Shown: positions 26,738 through 39,442, numbered from the stretch's first letter. The stretch is 64,000 bases of DNA from Alg239-R122 sp041746135 (GCA_041746135.1 JBGTHQ010000032.1:130470-194469), one strand, 5' to 3'. The notes: generated by a model from the letters alone, not told the origin. Translations and numbers: made by a program.

Positions 26738-26886
26738 TGACTTCGAAATCATATTCAATATTGAGTTCGGCATTGCCAATCTATGTTCACGAGGCGATGA
26801 ACTGGCTTGTGTTTTTGATATAAAATGCAAAGTCTACTGTCGGTGGCACGAAAAACATTCTGGCAACTAGGCCGATTTATTGGCCT

Positions 26887-27540
26887 TCATTCTTTCGCTG
26901 CTCTGGCCCGGGTAAAGAGACGCAGAAATTCAGCCTCGCTGAGAGCGCCCTCAACCAGAATCGTTCCCGCAAGATAGGATGGCGTCCCACTCAGCCCCAA
27001 TGCGAATGCGTCTGTTTGGTTTTGCGAGATGGTGGTATTTATTTCATGTGCATGCCGTTCAAGATCAGAAACAAGTATCGACCAATTTCCGCCCGCGCGC
27101 TGAACAGCTTGTTTGATTCGATCGTCACTTAATGGCATGGATGTCGTCATGAGCTCGCTATGCAGTCTGGGGTAAATCGCTTGCTTGTCGCTCGCCAAAG
27201 CGATTTGCGCTGCGCGTACGGATAACGGACCAAAAACCGGCCAGTCCCGATAGGATATACGAACGTGACCATCTTTCGCAACCGCACGTTCCATGCCCGG
27301 ATTGGAAGATCGACAGGCTGTGCATTGATAGTCCGTAAACACCACTAGCGTGAGCGTTGAGGATGTCACATCCAGTTCGGGAGCATTCAGTTCGGGAGCA
27401 TTTCGATCTTCCTGAACGTCGCGGGCAATCTGGTTGCGACCAAGATCTTTTCCCAAAGAAACGCTGTTTTGCAAAACCTTTGCTGTTCCCCAACCCAGCG
27501 CGACAAGCATGATGAGCATGAATGCTTGTTTGAACTTCAT
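26887..27540 (-). CDS. DsbA-like thioredoxin-fold protein, membrane-anchored or secreted
   Basis: This 217-residue protein has an N-terminal hydrophobic segment (AFMLIMLVALGWGTAKVL) acting as signal or anchor, so it works in the periplasm. The thioredoxin fold carries a CTAC redox motif (cysteines about 73 and 76) after VVFTDYQ, and a cis-proline loop GLSGTPSYLAG near the C-terminus, so it is probably a disulfide oxidase or reductase of the DsbA/thioredoxin_4 group. Before the fold, NAPEL is repeated twice, encoded by a perfect 15-base tandem repeat (27373-27402). The gene is about 45% GC in the line I counted, lower than its neighbours, and is bracketed by two tRNA genes. Confidence 0.85.
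   Translation of the reverse strand: MKFKQAFMLIMLVALGWGTAKVLQNSVSLGKDLGRNQIARDVQEDRNAPELNAPELDVTSSTLTLVVFTDYQCTACRSSNPGMERAVAKDGHVRISYRDWPVFGPLSVRAAQIALASDKQAIYPRLHSELMTTSMPLSDDRIKQAVQRAGGNWSILVSDLERHAHEINTTISQNQTDAFALGLSGTPSYLAGTILVEGALSEAEFLRLFTRARAAKE
27373..27402. repeat. Perfect 15-bp tandem duplication within the DsbA-like gene
   Basis: Two adjacent copies of CAGTTCGGGAGCATT encode the doubled pentapeptide Asn-Ala-Pro-Glu-Leu on the minus strand. It lies in the linker between the membrane anchor and the thioredoxin fold, so it changes linker length without breaking the frame. Confidence 0.95.
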
Positions 27541-27580
27541 GTTTTCCCCATAATCGGCTAATATTTCTCGTATGAAATAA

Positions 27581-27671
27581 TGGCGGAGAGACAGGGATTC
27601 GAACCCTGGGTACGGTTGCCCGCACAGTAGTTTTCGAGACTACCCCGTTCGACCACTCCGGCATCTCTCCG
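27581..27671 (-). tRNA. tRNA-Ser (CGA)
   Basis: The minus strand reads CGGAGAGATGCCGGAGTGG ... CTCTCCGCCA with the long class II variable arm. The anticodon loop TCTCGAAAA places CGA as anticodon. The T-arm has GTTCGAATC, and CCA is encoded. Confidence 0.96.
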
Positions 27672-27794
27672 CAAATCTGCACATGACCCAAAATTGGTCG
27701 GCAAGGCCATGGCGAAGCGGCGCATTAGCCTATCATGCCAAAGATGCCAAGAGGGAAGCTTGCAGTTTGTCATGGTAAAGCTTAAATTAACAAT

Positions 27795-28175
27795 ATGGAA
27801 ATCGCCAACGACAAAAAACTTACACGGCAGGACATTGTCGCCATGTCGCATACAGTCGACGCCCGTTTTTCGATAGGAGACATTGTTCGACACAAAATGT
27901 TCGATTTTCGGGGCGTTATATTCGATATAGATCCGGTATTTGCCAATAGCGACGAATGGTATGAATCCATTCCGGAACATATCCGCCCTTCACGCGAACA
28001 GCCTTATTATCATTTACTCGCTGAAAATGCGGAAAACAGTTATGTCGCCTATGTCAGCCAGCAGAATTTGATCGAAGACAGCGAAGCTGGCCCCGTCGAA
28101 CATCCCGGCCTACCAAATCTGTTTGAGAGCTATGTTTCTGGCAGCTATGAACTGCGCCGCCAGTTGCGCCACTAA
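27795..28175 (+). CDS. hspQ: HspQ / YccV-domain heat shock protein
   Basis: HspQ is a small soluble protein with a Tudor-like YccV domain; in enterobacteria it promotes degradation of denatured DnaA and acts as a Lon specificity enhancer. The domain is clear: ARFSIGDIVRHKMFDFRGVI, then SDEWYESIPEHIRPSREQPY and YVAYVSQQNL. The frame allows a start at 27795 (126 residues) or at 27843 (MSHTVDARF, 110 residues). The latter has AGGA about ten bases upstream and matches the domain boundary better, so the true start may be 27843. It converges on the ABC permease with a single base between stops. Confidence 0.87.
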   Translation: MEIANDKKLTRQDIVAMSHTVDARFSIGDIVRHKMFDFRGVIFDIDPVFANSDEWYESIPEHIRPSREQPYYHLLAENAENSYVAYVSQQNLIEDSEAGPVEHPGLPNLFESYVSGSYELRRQLRH

Positions 28176-28176
28176 G

Positions 28177-29046
28177 TCAGGATTTTATCTTCCAGCCGGA
28201 ACGCAATAGTGCATAGCTTATTGCGCCCAGCAAGATATTCATCGCTAGTACGACAGAGGCACCGAGCCACAAATTCGAGTCCGCCTCGCTCAGAAATCCG
28301 TATCTGAAACCCGATATGATATAGAAAAACGGGTTGAAATGACTAACAATCTGAAAAGTGGGCGAGAGCGTCGTGATCGAATAAAATGTACCCGACAGCA
28401 AGGCGAGCGGCGCGATTACAAAATTGGTGACCGCAGCGGCATGATCGAATTTCTCCGCCCAAATCGAGGTTATCAGACCCATAAACGAAAGCATTCCTGC
28501 GCCCGTTACGCCGAAAAACACAATCGCCCAAACATGTTCGACCGACACGTCGATGCCGGGCCACAAGAACATTGCAAGCCATACCGCGGCCCCGACGCAA
28601 AATGCGCGCGTCATCGATCCGCAGATCAGCGCGATCATGACTTCCACAACTGAAAGAGGCGGCAAGAGATAATCGACGATCGTGCCCTGCAGTTTGCCCA
28701 CCAGCAACGCGAAACTGGCATTGGCGAAAGCATTTTGCATCATGCCCATCACGATCAGGCCGGGAGCAAGAAACGCAGAAAATGGCACGCCCAACACCAT
28801 GCGCCCTTCACGGCCCAAGGCGACCGTAAAAATCACCAGAAACAGCAAGGTCGTCACAGCGGGTGCCCAGACCGTCTGCAACTGCACTTTGAAGAAACGG
28901 CGAACTTCCTTGAGATAAAGCGTTTTCAGTCCGCACCAGTTCACATTGCGAATTGTCGGCACTCCGTATTCGCCAAATGCAGGAGATGCGCCTGCATTAT
29001 TTTTTTTTACGGGCGCAAGTTTTTCATTGGAAGGTTGAACGTTCAT
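28177..29046 (-). CDS. ABC-2 type transporter permease without an adjacent ATPase
   Basis: This 289-residue inner-membrane permease has six hydrophobic segments. The ABC-2 signatures are present: a cytoplasmic start (GLKTLYLKEVRRFFKV), FLAPGLIVMGMMQNAF, and the C-terminal FNPFFYIISGFRYGF, as in the YadH/NodJ group. The open frame runs on upstream to 29688, but that part is the antisense of gcrA; the ATG at 29044-29046 (MNVQPSNEK) is the sensible start. No ATP-binding subunit gene is next to it, so its partner must be encoded elsewhere or lost. Confidence 0.88.
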   Translation of the reverse strand: MNVQPSNEKLAPVKKNNAGASPAFGEYGVPTIRNVNWCGLKTLYLKEVRRFFKVQLQTVWAPAVTTLLFLVIFTVALGREGRMVLGVPFSAFLAPGLIVMGMMQNAFANASFALLVGKLQGTIVDYLLPPLSVVEVMIALICGSMTRAFCVGAAVWLAMFLWPGIDVSVEHVWAIVFFGVTGAGMLSFMGLITSIWAEKFDHAAAVTNFVIAPLALLSGTFYSITTLSPTFQIVSHFNPFFYIISGFRYGFLSEADSNLWLGASVVLAMNILLGAISYALLRSGWKIKS

Positions 29047-29110
29047 GTCATTCCGCCTATTTAGATGCTCAAAGCTTTGCAAGCACGATTTTTGAAGGAA
29101 TATACGGGAC

Positions 29111-29803
29111 ATGGCATGGACAGATGAACGCATCGACGATTTAAAGGCGATGTGGGGAGAAGGGCTGACTGCCAGCCAAATCGCGGAAAAACTGGGCGGC
29201 GTCAGCCGCAACGCGGTTATTGGCAAGGCCCATCGGCTTGGCCTGAAATCGCGGCCCTCGCCTGTCAAATCCGTAGATAAAGACAAAAAAGCCGCAACCA
29301 AGAAAAAAACGCCGCCTAGGAAAAAGGTCGCGGCGTCCGACGCGCCCGCAAAAACTGCGGCGCCCAAGCCTGCCAGCACGAAACCCGCTCCACCTGAATC
29401 GGAGAAATTCGATTCCCCCGTGCCGAATGCCAGCATGCCCAATCCGGCCGCGGCCAATAAGGATATTGCACGGATCGTGTCTGTCGGTCCCGGCGGCTTC
29501 CTGCGCCAGGGTCCAGGCGACCAGCAACCGCCGATTCCGCCAGCGCCGCCGCGCCGGCTCGTGCCCGCACGACCCAGTTCGGAAATCTCGGGCAAAACGA
29601 GTCTGCTTGACTTGACCGAAAAAGTCTGTCGCTGGCCAATTAACCACCCCGGTGAACCCGATTTCCATTTTTGCGGACGCGACGTCAATCCGGGTTTCCC
29701 GTATTGTGTCGAACATTGCGGCCGTGCCTATCAGGCGCAACTCCCGCGCGGCACGCGTCGTCCTCCCCCGCCCCTTCCCTTTGGCGGGCCGCGCGTCAGA
29801 TAA
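29111..29803 (+). CDS. gcrA: GcrA cell-cycle regulator
   Basis: GcrA binds sigma70-RNA polymerase and GANTC-methylated promoters to drive S-phase genes in alphaproteobacteria. The N-terminal helix-turn-helix is canonical: MAWTDERIDDLKAMWGEGLT, then ASQIAEKLGGVSRNAVIGKA and HRLGL. The middle is a long Lys/Ala/Pro-rich linker (about residues 48-165). The C-terminal sigma-binding part carries CRWPINHPGEPDFHFCGRD and YCVEHCGRAYQ. It is 230 residues, longer than Caulobacter GcrA because of the linker. parE follows 60 bases downstream. Confidence 0.96.
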   Translation: MAWTDERIDDLKAMWGEGLTASQIAEKLGGVSRNAVIGKAHRLGLKSRPSPVKSVDKDKKAATKKKTPPRKKVAASDAPAKTAAPKPASTKPAPPESEKFDSPVPNASMPNPAAANKDIARIVSVGPGGFLRQGPGDQQPPIPPAPPRRLVPARPSSEISGKTSLLDLTEKVCRWPINHPGEPDFHFCGRDVNPGFPYCVEHCGRAYQAQLPRGTRRPPPPLPFGGPRVR

Positions 29804-29863
29804 TCCACAAGCCAGCTTTCTGATCCTATTGGCACATGACTCCTGCTATTCTATAGCCGGACT

Positions 29864-31849
29864 ATGAGTGATGACTTATTTGCCGGACCCGGCGACACAA
29901 CCAGCGACCAAGGATATGACGCTTCCTCGATCGAGGTACTCGAAGGATTGGAGCCGGTCAGGCGCCGTCCGGGCATGTATATCGGCGGCGTCGACGAGCG
30001 CGCCCTACATCATCTGGCCGCAGAAGTTATCGACAACAGCATGGACGAAGCGGTGGCGGGCCATGCCAACCGCATCGAAGTTACTCTGGGCACCGGCAAT
30101 CGTCTGACCGTAACCGATAACGGGCGCGGTATTCCCGTTGATCCGCATCCGAAATATCCCGGCAAATCCGCGCTCGAGGTTATTTTGACCACGCTCCATT
30201 CGGGTGGCAAGTTTTCCGATAAGGCCTATGCCACAAGCGGCGGCCTGCATGGTGTCGGGGTATCGGTGGTCAATGCGCTGTCGAGCGAAACGGTGGTAGA
30301 GGTCGCGCGCAACAAGGAATTGTTTGAACAGCGGTTTTCCAAGGGTCACGCAACCACCGATCTGAAAAAAATAGGCGCGGCCCCCAACCGGCGCGGAACA
30401 AGCCTCAGCTTCGTTCCCGATACCGAAATATTCGGCGACAAAGCCATGTTTCGCCCCAAGCGCCTGTTTCAACTGGCGCGATCGAAGGCCTATTTATACG
30501 CGGGCGTCGAAATTCGGTGGAAATGCGATCCCTCGCTCGCCAGCGACGATGTTCCCGAAGAAGCGGCATTCCAGTTTCCCGGTGGTCTTGCCGACCATCT
30601 GCAAGAACAGCTCAGCGGCCGAGAATGCGTGACAGCGGAATTTTTCAAAGGCTCGCAGGAGTTTCCGGACGGCGTGGGACGAGTCGAGTGGGCAGTCGCG
30701 TGGCCGTTGTGGAGCGAAGGCAGCTATAGCTGGTACTGCAATACCATTCCCACACGCGACGGCGGCACGCACGAAACCGGCATGCGCAGCGCACTGGTCA
30801 AATCCATCCGCGCATTCGGCGATTTGGTCGGCGCGAAAAAGGCGGGACAGCTGGTTGCCGACGATGTCATGAATGGCTGCGAACTCATGCTCTCGGTCTT
30901 TATCCGCGATCCGCAGTTTCAGAGCCAGACCAAGGATCGACTGACTTCGCCCGAAGCGGCACGACTGGTCGAAAATGCCGTGCGCGACCATTTCGACCAC
31001 TTTCTTTCCGACAATATGGACCGCGGCAAAGCGCTGTTGGGGTTCATGCTCGACCGGCTCGACGAGCGGTTGAAACGCAAGGCAGAGCGCGAAATCAAGC
31101 GCAAGACCGCCACCAGCGCGCGCAAATTGCGTCTGCCCGGCAAACTCACCGATTGCTCCAATGGCGGTGATGCCGACACTGAAATCTATATCGTGGAGGG
31201 CGACAGTGCCGGCGGCTCGGCCAAACAGGCGCGCAACCGCAAGACGCAGGCGATCCTTCCCATTCGCGGCAAGATTTTGAACGTCGCTTCGGCGACCAAG
31301 GCAAAGATTTTCGCCAATCAGGAAATTGCCGACTTGATGCAGGCCTTGGGCTGCGGTACCGGCAAGGATTGCGATCCCGCGCAGTTGCGCTATGACCGGG
31401 TCATCATCATGACCGATGCCGATGTCGATGGCGCGCATATCGCGACGCTTTTGATGACTTTCTTTTTTCAGGAAATGTCGCAGATCGTGCGTGACGGGCA
31501 CCTCTATCTCGCCCAGCCGCCCTTGTTCCGGCTTGTGAGCGGTAACACAAGCTATTACGCACGCGACGAAGCGCACCGCCGGGAACTCGAAAACACGGTG
31601 CTGAAAGGCAAGAAAGTCGACGTCAGCCGGTTCAAGGGACTGGGCGAAATGAACCCCGGCCAACTCAAGGAAACGACGATGGATCCGGCCTCCCGCTCGC
31701 TGCTGCGCATTACTCTGCCTCGCGAATACGAAGAACGCGCCGGGGTAAAAGATCTGGTTGACCGTCTGATGGGCAAGCATCCCGAACACCGGTTCCGGTT
31801 TATTCAGGACAATGCCGCGACGCTCGACGAAGAACAAATCGACGCATAA
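29864..31849 (+). CDS. parE: DNA topoisomerase IV subunit B
   Basis: This is the ATPase subunit of topoisomerase IV, which decatenates daughter chromosomes. The 661-residue protein has the GHKL ATPase start (VLEGLEPVRRRPGMYIGG, VIDNSMDEA), the GGLHGVGVSVVNAL lid segment, and the TOPRIM motifs EGDSAGGSAKQARNR and DADVDGAHIATLL. The length and EGDSAGG sequence fit ParE rather than GyrB. It follows gcrA on the same strand, linking two chromosome-cycle functions. Confidence 0.95.
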   Translation: MSDDLFAGPGDTTSDQGYDASSIEVLEGLEPVRRRPGMYIGGVDERALHHLAAEVIDNSMDEAVAGHANRIEVTLGTGNRLTVTDNGRGIPVDPHPKYPGKSALEVILTTLHSGGKFSDKAYATSGGLHGVGVSVVNALSSETVVEVARNKELFEQRFSKGHATTDLKKIGAAPNRRGTSLSFVPDTEIFGDKAMFRPKRLFQLARSKAYLYAGVEIRWKCDPSLASDDVPEEAAFQFPGGLADHLQEQLSGRECVTAEFFKGSQEFPDGVGRVEWAVAWPLWSEGSYSWYCNTIPTRDGGTHETGMRSALVKSIRAFGDLVGAKKAGQLVADDVMNGCELMLSVFIRDPQFQSQTKDRLTSPEAARLVENAVRDHFDHFLSDNMDRGKALLGFMLDRLDERLKRKAEREIKRKTATSARKLRLPGKLTDCSNGGDADTEIYIVEGDSAGGSAKQARNRKTQAILPIRGKILNVASATKAKIFANQEIADLMQALGCGTGKDCDPAQLRYDRVIIMTDADVDGAHIATLLMTFFFQEMSQIVRDGHLYLAQPPLFRLVSGNTSYYARDEAHRRELENTVLKGKKVDVSRFKGLGEMNPGQLKETTMDPASRSLLRITLPREYEERAGVKDLVDRLMGKHPEHRFRFIQDNAATLDEEQIDA

Positions 31850-31870
31850 AGCCCGTTTACGCGAAACAGG

Positions 31871-33928
31871 TTAGCCGCTGCGCAGCAGCATCGCCCCAAC
31901 ATCGCGTTCGAACAGATAGAGCGCCACGCGCGCCGCCTGTCCGCGCGCGCTGTCGAGACCGCCATCGCGGTCGACGAGCAATCTGGCGTCATCGTTTGCG
32001 GTCGGGGCGAACGCGATCACCTGCTCCGCCCTGGCCGTGCGAAAAGCATTATCGCCCGATTGGCGCGTGCCGAGCACTTCGCCGCCCCCGCGCAGACGCA
32101 AATCTTCCTCGGCCAGAAAAAATCCATCCTGCGATTCGCGCATGAGCGCCAGCCGCTCGCGCACGGTTTCGCTCAGCCCATTGCCGCGCAACAGCAAACA
32201 GATTGACTTACCCGTGCCGCGCCCGACCCGCCCGCGCAGCTGGTGCAGCTGGGCCAGTCCGAAACGCTCGGCCGCTTCGATTATCATCAAAGTCGAATTG
32301 GGTACGTCGACGCCCACTTCGATCACCGTTGTCGATACCAGAACCGCAATCCTGCCTGCGACGAAATCTTCCATCACCGCATCTTTCCGTTCGGCTTTCA
32401 TCTGCCCGTGCACGAGGCCGATCTTGTCGCCGAACCGCGCTTTGAGCAAAGCGGCGCGTTCTTCGGCCGCGGCAAGATCGCTGCTTTCGCTTTCGGCCAC
32501 CAATGGACAGACCCAGTAGGCTTGGCCGTCATCTTGGATATGCCGCCCCAGCCCTGCGATCACTTCGTCGAGGCGCTCGCCCAATATTACCCTCGTCTCG
32601 ATCGGCTGGCGACCGGGCGGCAGTTCGTCGAGGCGCGAGACATCCATCTCGCCATATTGACTGAGTGTCAGCGTACGCGGGATGGGCGTGGCGGTCATGG
32701 CCAGAAAATGCGGCGTCGTCCGGCCTTTTTTCGACAGTAAAAGCCGCTGGCTCACCCCGAACCGGTGCTGCTCGTCGATGATCGTCAGCGCCAGATCCTT
32801 ATACTGGACCGCCTCTTGAAAAATTGCGTGCGTACCGATGATGATATGGATCGATCCGTCGGCAATCCCCATGAGAGTTGCTTCACGCGCCCTGCCCTTG
32901 TCGCGGCCGGTCAGGATGGCTACGTTGACCGACATCCCCTGCAAAAGTCGCGATATACTTTCATAATGTTGCCGCGCCAATATTTCGGTAGGCGCGAGTA
33001 AAGCCCCCTGCTTGCCGCATTCGACTGCGCTCAACAGCGCCAGCACGGCTACGATCGTCTTGCCCGAACCCACATCGCCTTGCAACAGGCGCAGCATCGG
33101 CTGGGTCTGCTCCAGATCGCCCTGAATCTCGCGCACCGCGCGTTTTTGTGCGCCGGTCAGCTCGAACGGCAACGGCAAAGCATCGCGCAGCCGCCCGTCG
33201 CCATTTAGCGGTGTGCCTTTACGCCCGCGATTGGCCTGACGTACCAGCATGAGCGCAAGCTGATTGGCGAATATTTCGTCATAGGCAAGACGGTCGGCAG
33301 CGCGATCGTTCACACCGCCATGCACAATTTTGATTGCGTCGTTCCAGTCCGGCCAGCCATGTTTTGCCAGCACCGAAGGCTCGATCCATTCGGGCAGTTC
33401 GGGGATTTCCTTCAGAGCCGTATCGATCAATCCGGCCAGCCGTTTCTGCGTCATGCCTTCGGCCAGCGGATAGACGGGTTCGCGTAATTCGATCTGACCC
33501 ACCTCGCCGGGTTCCAGAACATAATCGGGATGCACCATCTGCAAATTCTGGCCATATATTTCCAGTTTTCCGGCCGCGATTTTTTTATCATTCAATGGCC
33601 ACTGCTTGCGTGCCCAGCCGGTGTTGCGCCCGAAATAGACAATGCTTATATAATTGCCGAGCGCATCGATCGCCTGCACACGAAATGGGCCGCGCTGGTG
33701 GGTCGACTGGTATTCGACCGGTTCGAGCTCGACAATGACCTGTTCGCCGGGTTCGGCCTCGTCGAGATTGCCGATACGCTTGCGATGCACAAACCCGGTC
33801 GGCAAATGATAGATAAAATCGCGCACCCGCCCCAGCCCGAGCCGCGCCAAGGGTTTGGCCAGAGTAGGGCCAATGCCTTTTAGGCTTTCCGCATGTGCGA
33901 ATAATGGATTGAGTATCGACGGTCGCAT
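31871..33928 (-). CDS. recG: ATP-dependent DNA helicase RecG
   Basis: RecG reverses stalled replication forks and processes Holliday junctions. The 685-residue protein has the N-terminal wedge/OB domain (GIGPTLAKPLARLG, VEYQSTHQRGPFRVQ), Walker A GDVGSGKTIVAVLAL, and DEQH box IIDEQHRFGVSQR. Helicase motifs follow (TATPIPRTLTLSQYGEMDVS, QLHQLRGRVGRG). It converges on parE with 21 bases between stops and is divergent from sdhE-mfd. Confidence 0.97.
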   Translation of the reverse strand: MRPSILNPLFAHAESLKGIGPTLAKPLARLGLGRVRDFIYHLPTGFVHRKRIGNLDEAEPGEQVIVELEPVEYQSTHQRGPFRVQAIDALGNYISIVYFGRNTGWARKQWPLNDKKIAAGKLEIYGQNLQMVHPDYVLEPGEVGQIELREPVYPLAEGMTQKRLAGLIDTALKEIPELPEWIEPSVLAKHGWPDWNDAIKIVHGGVNDRAADRLAYDEIFANQLALMLVRQANRGRKGTPLNGDGRLRDALPLPFELTGAQKRAVREIQGDLEQTQPMLRLLQGDVGSGKTIVAVLALLSAVECGKQGALLAPTEILARQHYESISRLLQGMSVNVAILTGRDKGRAREATLMGIADGSIHIIIGTHAIFQEAVQYKDLALTIIDEQHRFGVSQRLLLSKKGRTTPHFLAMTATPIPRTLTLSQYGEMDVSRLDELPPGRQPIETRVILGERLDEVIAGLGRHIQDDGQAYWVCPLVAESESSDLAAAEERAALLKARFGDKIGLVHGQMKAERKDAVMEDFVAGRIAVLVSTTVIEVGVDVPNSTLMIIEAAERFGLAQLHQLRGRVGRGTGKSICLLLRGNGLSETVRERLALMRESQDGFFLAEEDLRLRGGGEVLGTRQSGDNAFRTARAEQVIAFAPTANDDARLLVDRDGGLDSARGQAARVALYLFERDVGAMLLRSG

Positions 33929-34008
33929 GGCTATCGCACCTGATATGGTGATGGCGGCGCAGCGGCAAGCGAAAGCTTTCGGTACGCTGCCAAACAGGGA
34001 GAACGGTC

Positions 34009-34275
34009 ATGGACCGCGAAACACGACTGAAAAAACTGCATTTCCGGGCCTGGCACCGCGGTACGCGCGAAGCCGATTTCATGATCGGGGGTTTTCTGGA
34101 CCGTTTCGGTTCCGATTGGGACGAACCGCAAACCACATGGTTTGATGCGCTTTTGAAAGAAGACGATGTCGATATCATGGCATGGGCCATCGGCACGCAG
34201 GCGGTTCCCGATCGTTTTGCCGGGGACATGATGGCGACCATGCAGAAACTCGATTATATTGTAATGCCCCGATAA
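34009..34275 (+). CDS. sdhE: Succinate dehydrogenase assembly factor SdhE
   Basis: SdhE (DUF339/SDHAF2 family) promotes covalent FAD attachment to the SdhA flavoprotein. The 88-residue product has the family signature: KKLHFRAWHRGTREADFMIG contains the essential RGxxE motif, and DDVDIMAWAIG follows. GGGAGAA lies before the ATG. It precedes mfd by 18 bases, a neighbour pair common in alphaproteobacteria without an evident functional link. Confidence 0.94.
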   Translation: MDRETRLKKLHFRAWHRGTREADFMIGGFLDRFGSDWDEPQTTWFDALLKEDDVDIMAWAIGTQAVPDRFAGDMMATMQKLDYIVMPR

Positions 34276-34293
34276 GAGCCTATTTCCAGACCC

Positions 34294-37755
<3,462 letters not shown>

Positions 37756-37768
37756 CATCCTAAAATCG

Positions 37769-39442
37769 TTAACCCGATGCATGTGCGAATGCTTCGAATT
37801 CTTTCGGAGACATGGATTTGGCGCGCAGGAAACCTTGATAGAACTGGCATCCTTCTTCCTTCAGCACTTCCAGCTGGGCTTCTGTCTCCACTCCTTCGGC
37901 TATCACGCCCAGTTCCAGCGCCTGCGCCAAGGCGATGATCGAGCGCACGATCACGCGGTCCCGTGGCCCCGTGGCAATATCGCGGATCATGGCGTGATCC
38001 AGCTTGATATAGTCGAGCGGAAGCGATTTGAGATACAGGAAATTGGAATATCCGGTTCCGAAATCGTCGATCGCAATCTTGATCCCCAGCCTGCGCACTT
38101 GCGCCAGCAAGTCGGACGCCGTTTTCAGATTTCCGATCAATGCCGATTCGGTGATTTCCAGCGTCAGTCTTTCAGCATCGAAACCGGATTTTGTGAGCGC
38201 CGTTTGCTGGCTCTCTACAAATCGGGGTGACGCGAGTTGCTGGGCGGTGACATTCAGCGATAGTCGCAAGTGCGCCAAATTTTGCGGCCAGCGCGCAGCA
38301 TGATCGATCGCCAGTGTGCCGATATGGCGCGACAAATGCTCGGTAAAATCGGTGCGTTCGGCAAGGGCGAACAGGGTCGCCGCCCCGATCTCGCCCAATT
38401 CGCCATGCTCCCATTTTGCCAGAGCTTCGGCACCGATCAGGTCGCCCGTCTCGACACAGAATTGCGGCTGGAGACCAATTCTAATCTGGTCGCGTTCGAT
38501 CGAATGCAGCAAATCCGCTTCGAGCTGGTAGCCGCTTTCCGGCACCGCGTCCGATGCACGATCGGCCCATTTGATCCGATGCGCATCCTGTTGATGCGCA
38601 TCGGCCAGCGCATGCGCCAGTCGCCCGATATAGGATTGCGCATCTTCGCCCACAGTTGATTTGGCCAATGACGCCCGCGCCGTGAGCCGGATGATCTTGT
38701 CCTGCATCGCCAGCGGCTGCGTAATGATTTCCAATAGCTCGGTGGTGATAAGCTGCCATTTGCGGCGATCGATCTCATCCGTTGTGGCAATGAGAAAATC
38801 GCGGCCGCCGAAACGCGACACCAGTATATTTTCCCCCACGCTGTGCTGCGCGAAATCGCGGATCTGCTGTCCCACGTTCCGAAGGATGGCATCGCCCGAT
38901 GCCGCGCCGAAAGTTGCGTTGACGTTTTCGAACCGCCGCAATCCGCATATTGTTGCCATGACGCGTGCATCCTTGAATAACCAGTCCGACAAGGTCCGCC
39001 GGGCCGATGCCGCTGTTTTTAATCCGGTCAGACTGTCGGTTTCCAGAACAAGCCTGTCCGATGCCAGACTGTTTTCGATGGCGCGAATTTGTGCGAGCAG
39101 CATGTCGTCGTGGAAAGGAGAGGACATGACATGTGTCGCCCCGGCCGCAAGTGCCATGGAAATTGCAATATTATCGTTTTCGTTTACGAGCGCTAATATG
39201 ATTTCAAACCGGTGTGAAAATTTCTGAAATCTGTCCATTCTCTTACTGGAATCCGTACGTAAATCCAAAATCGCAATTTCCGCCGCACGTTTGCAAAGCC
39301 GCCAGTGCGCCCGCGAAAAATGCTCGGCCAGATATGCCCCTTCGCCAAACAAAATATAGCCCGGTTTTTCCGTTACGACATCGCCGGACATGATCATATG
39401 ATTGCTGATATCCCGTCTCTTTCCATCTTGCCTATATTGCAT
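37769..39442 (-). CDS. c-di-GMP phosphodiesterase (EAL) with degenerate GGDEF and receiver-like N-terminus
   Basis: This is a 557-residue cytoplasmic protein. Residues about 25-130 resemble a receiver fold (ALVNENDNIAISMALAAGATHVM) without a clear phospho-acceptor. Residues about 135-290 are a GGDEF-like domain whose signature reads FGGRDF, so a catalytic cyclase is unlikely. The C-terminal EAL domain looks intact: AEALAKWEHGELG, SLNVTAQQL, LEITES, IAIDDFGTGYSN, YIKLDHAMI, AEGVET and QGF are all there. It therefore probably hydrolyses c-di-GMP. The first ATG is uncertain; a start at MIMSGDVV about 15 codons on is possible. Confidence 0.88.
   Translation of the reverse strand: MQYRQDGKRRDISNHMIMSGDVVTEKPGYILFGEGAYLAEHFSRAHWRLCKRAAEIAILDLRTDSSKRMDRFQKFSHRFEIILALVNENDNIAISMALAAGATHVMSSPFHDDMLLAQIRAIENSLASDRLVLETDSLTGLKTAASARRTLSDWLFKDARVMATICGLRRFENVNATFGAASGDAILRNVGQQIRDFAQHSVGENILVSRFGGRDFLIATTDEIDRRKWQLITTELLEIITQPLAMQDKIIRLTARASLAKSTVGEDAQSYIGRLAHALADAHQQDAHRIKWADRASDAVPESGYQLEADLLHSIERDQIRIGLQPQFCVETGDLIGAEALAKWEHGELGEIGAATLFALAERTDFTEHLSRHIGTLAIDHAARWPQNLAHLRLSLNVTAQQLASPRFVESQQTALTKSGFDAERLTLEITESALIGNLKTASDLLAQVRRLGIKIAIDDFGTGYSNFLYLKSLPLDYIKLDHAMIRDIATGPRDRVIVRSIIALAQALELGVIAEGVETEAQLEVLKEEGCQFYQGFLRAKSMSPKEFEAFAHASG

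Noticed and set aside
29047..29688. N-terminal 214-codon extension of the ABC permease
   Set aside because: It is the antisense of gcrA with a biased, non-protein-like composition; MNVQPSNEK is the proper start.
30494..31837. 447-codon open frame opposite parE
   Set aside because: It is a shadow of parE caused by high GC and codon bias; the translation has no recognisable domain.
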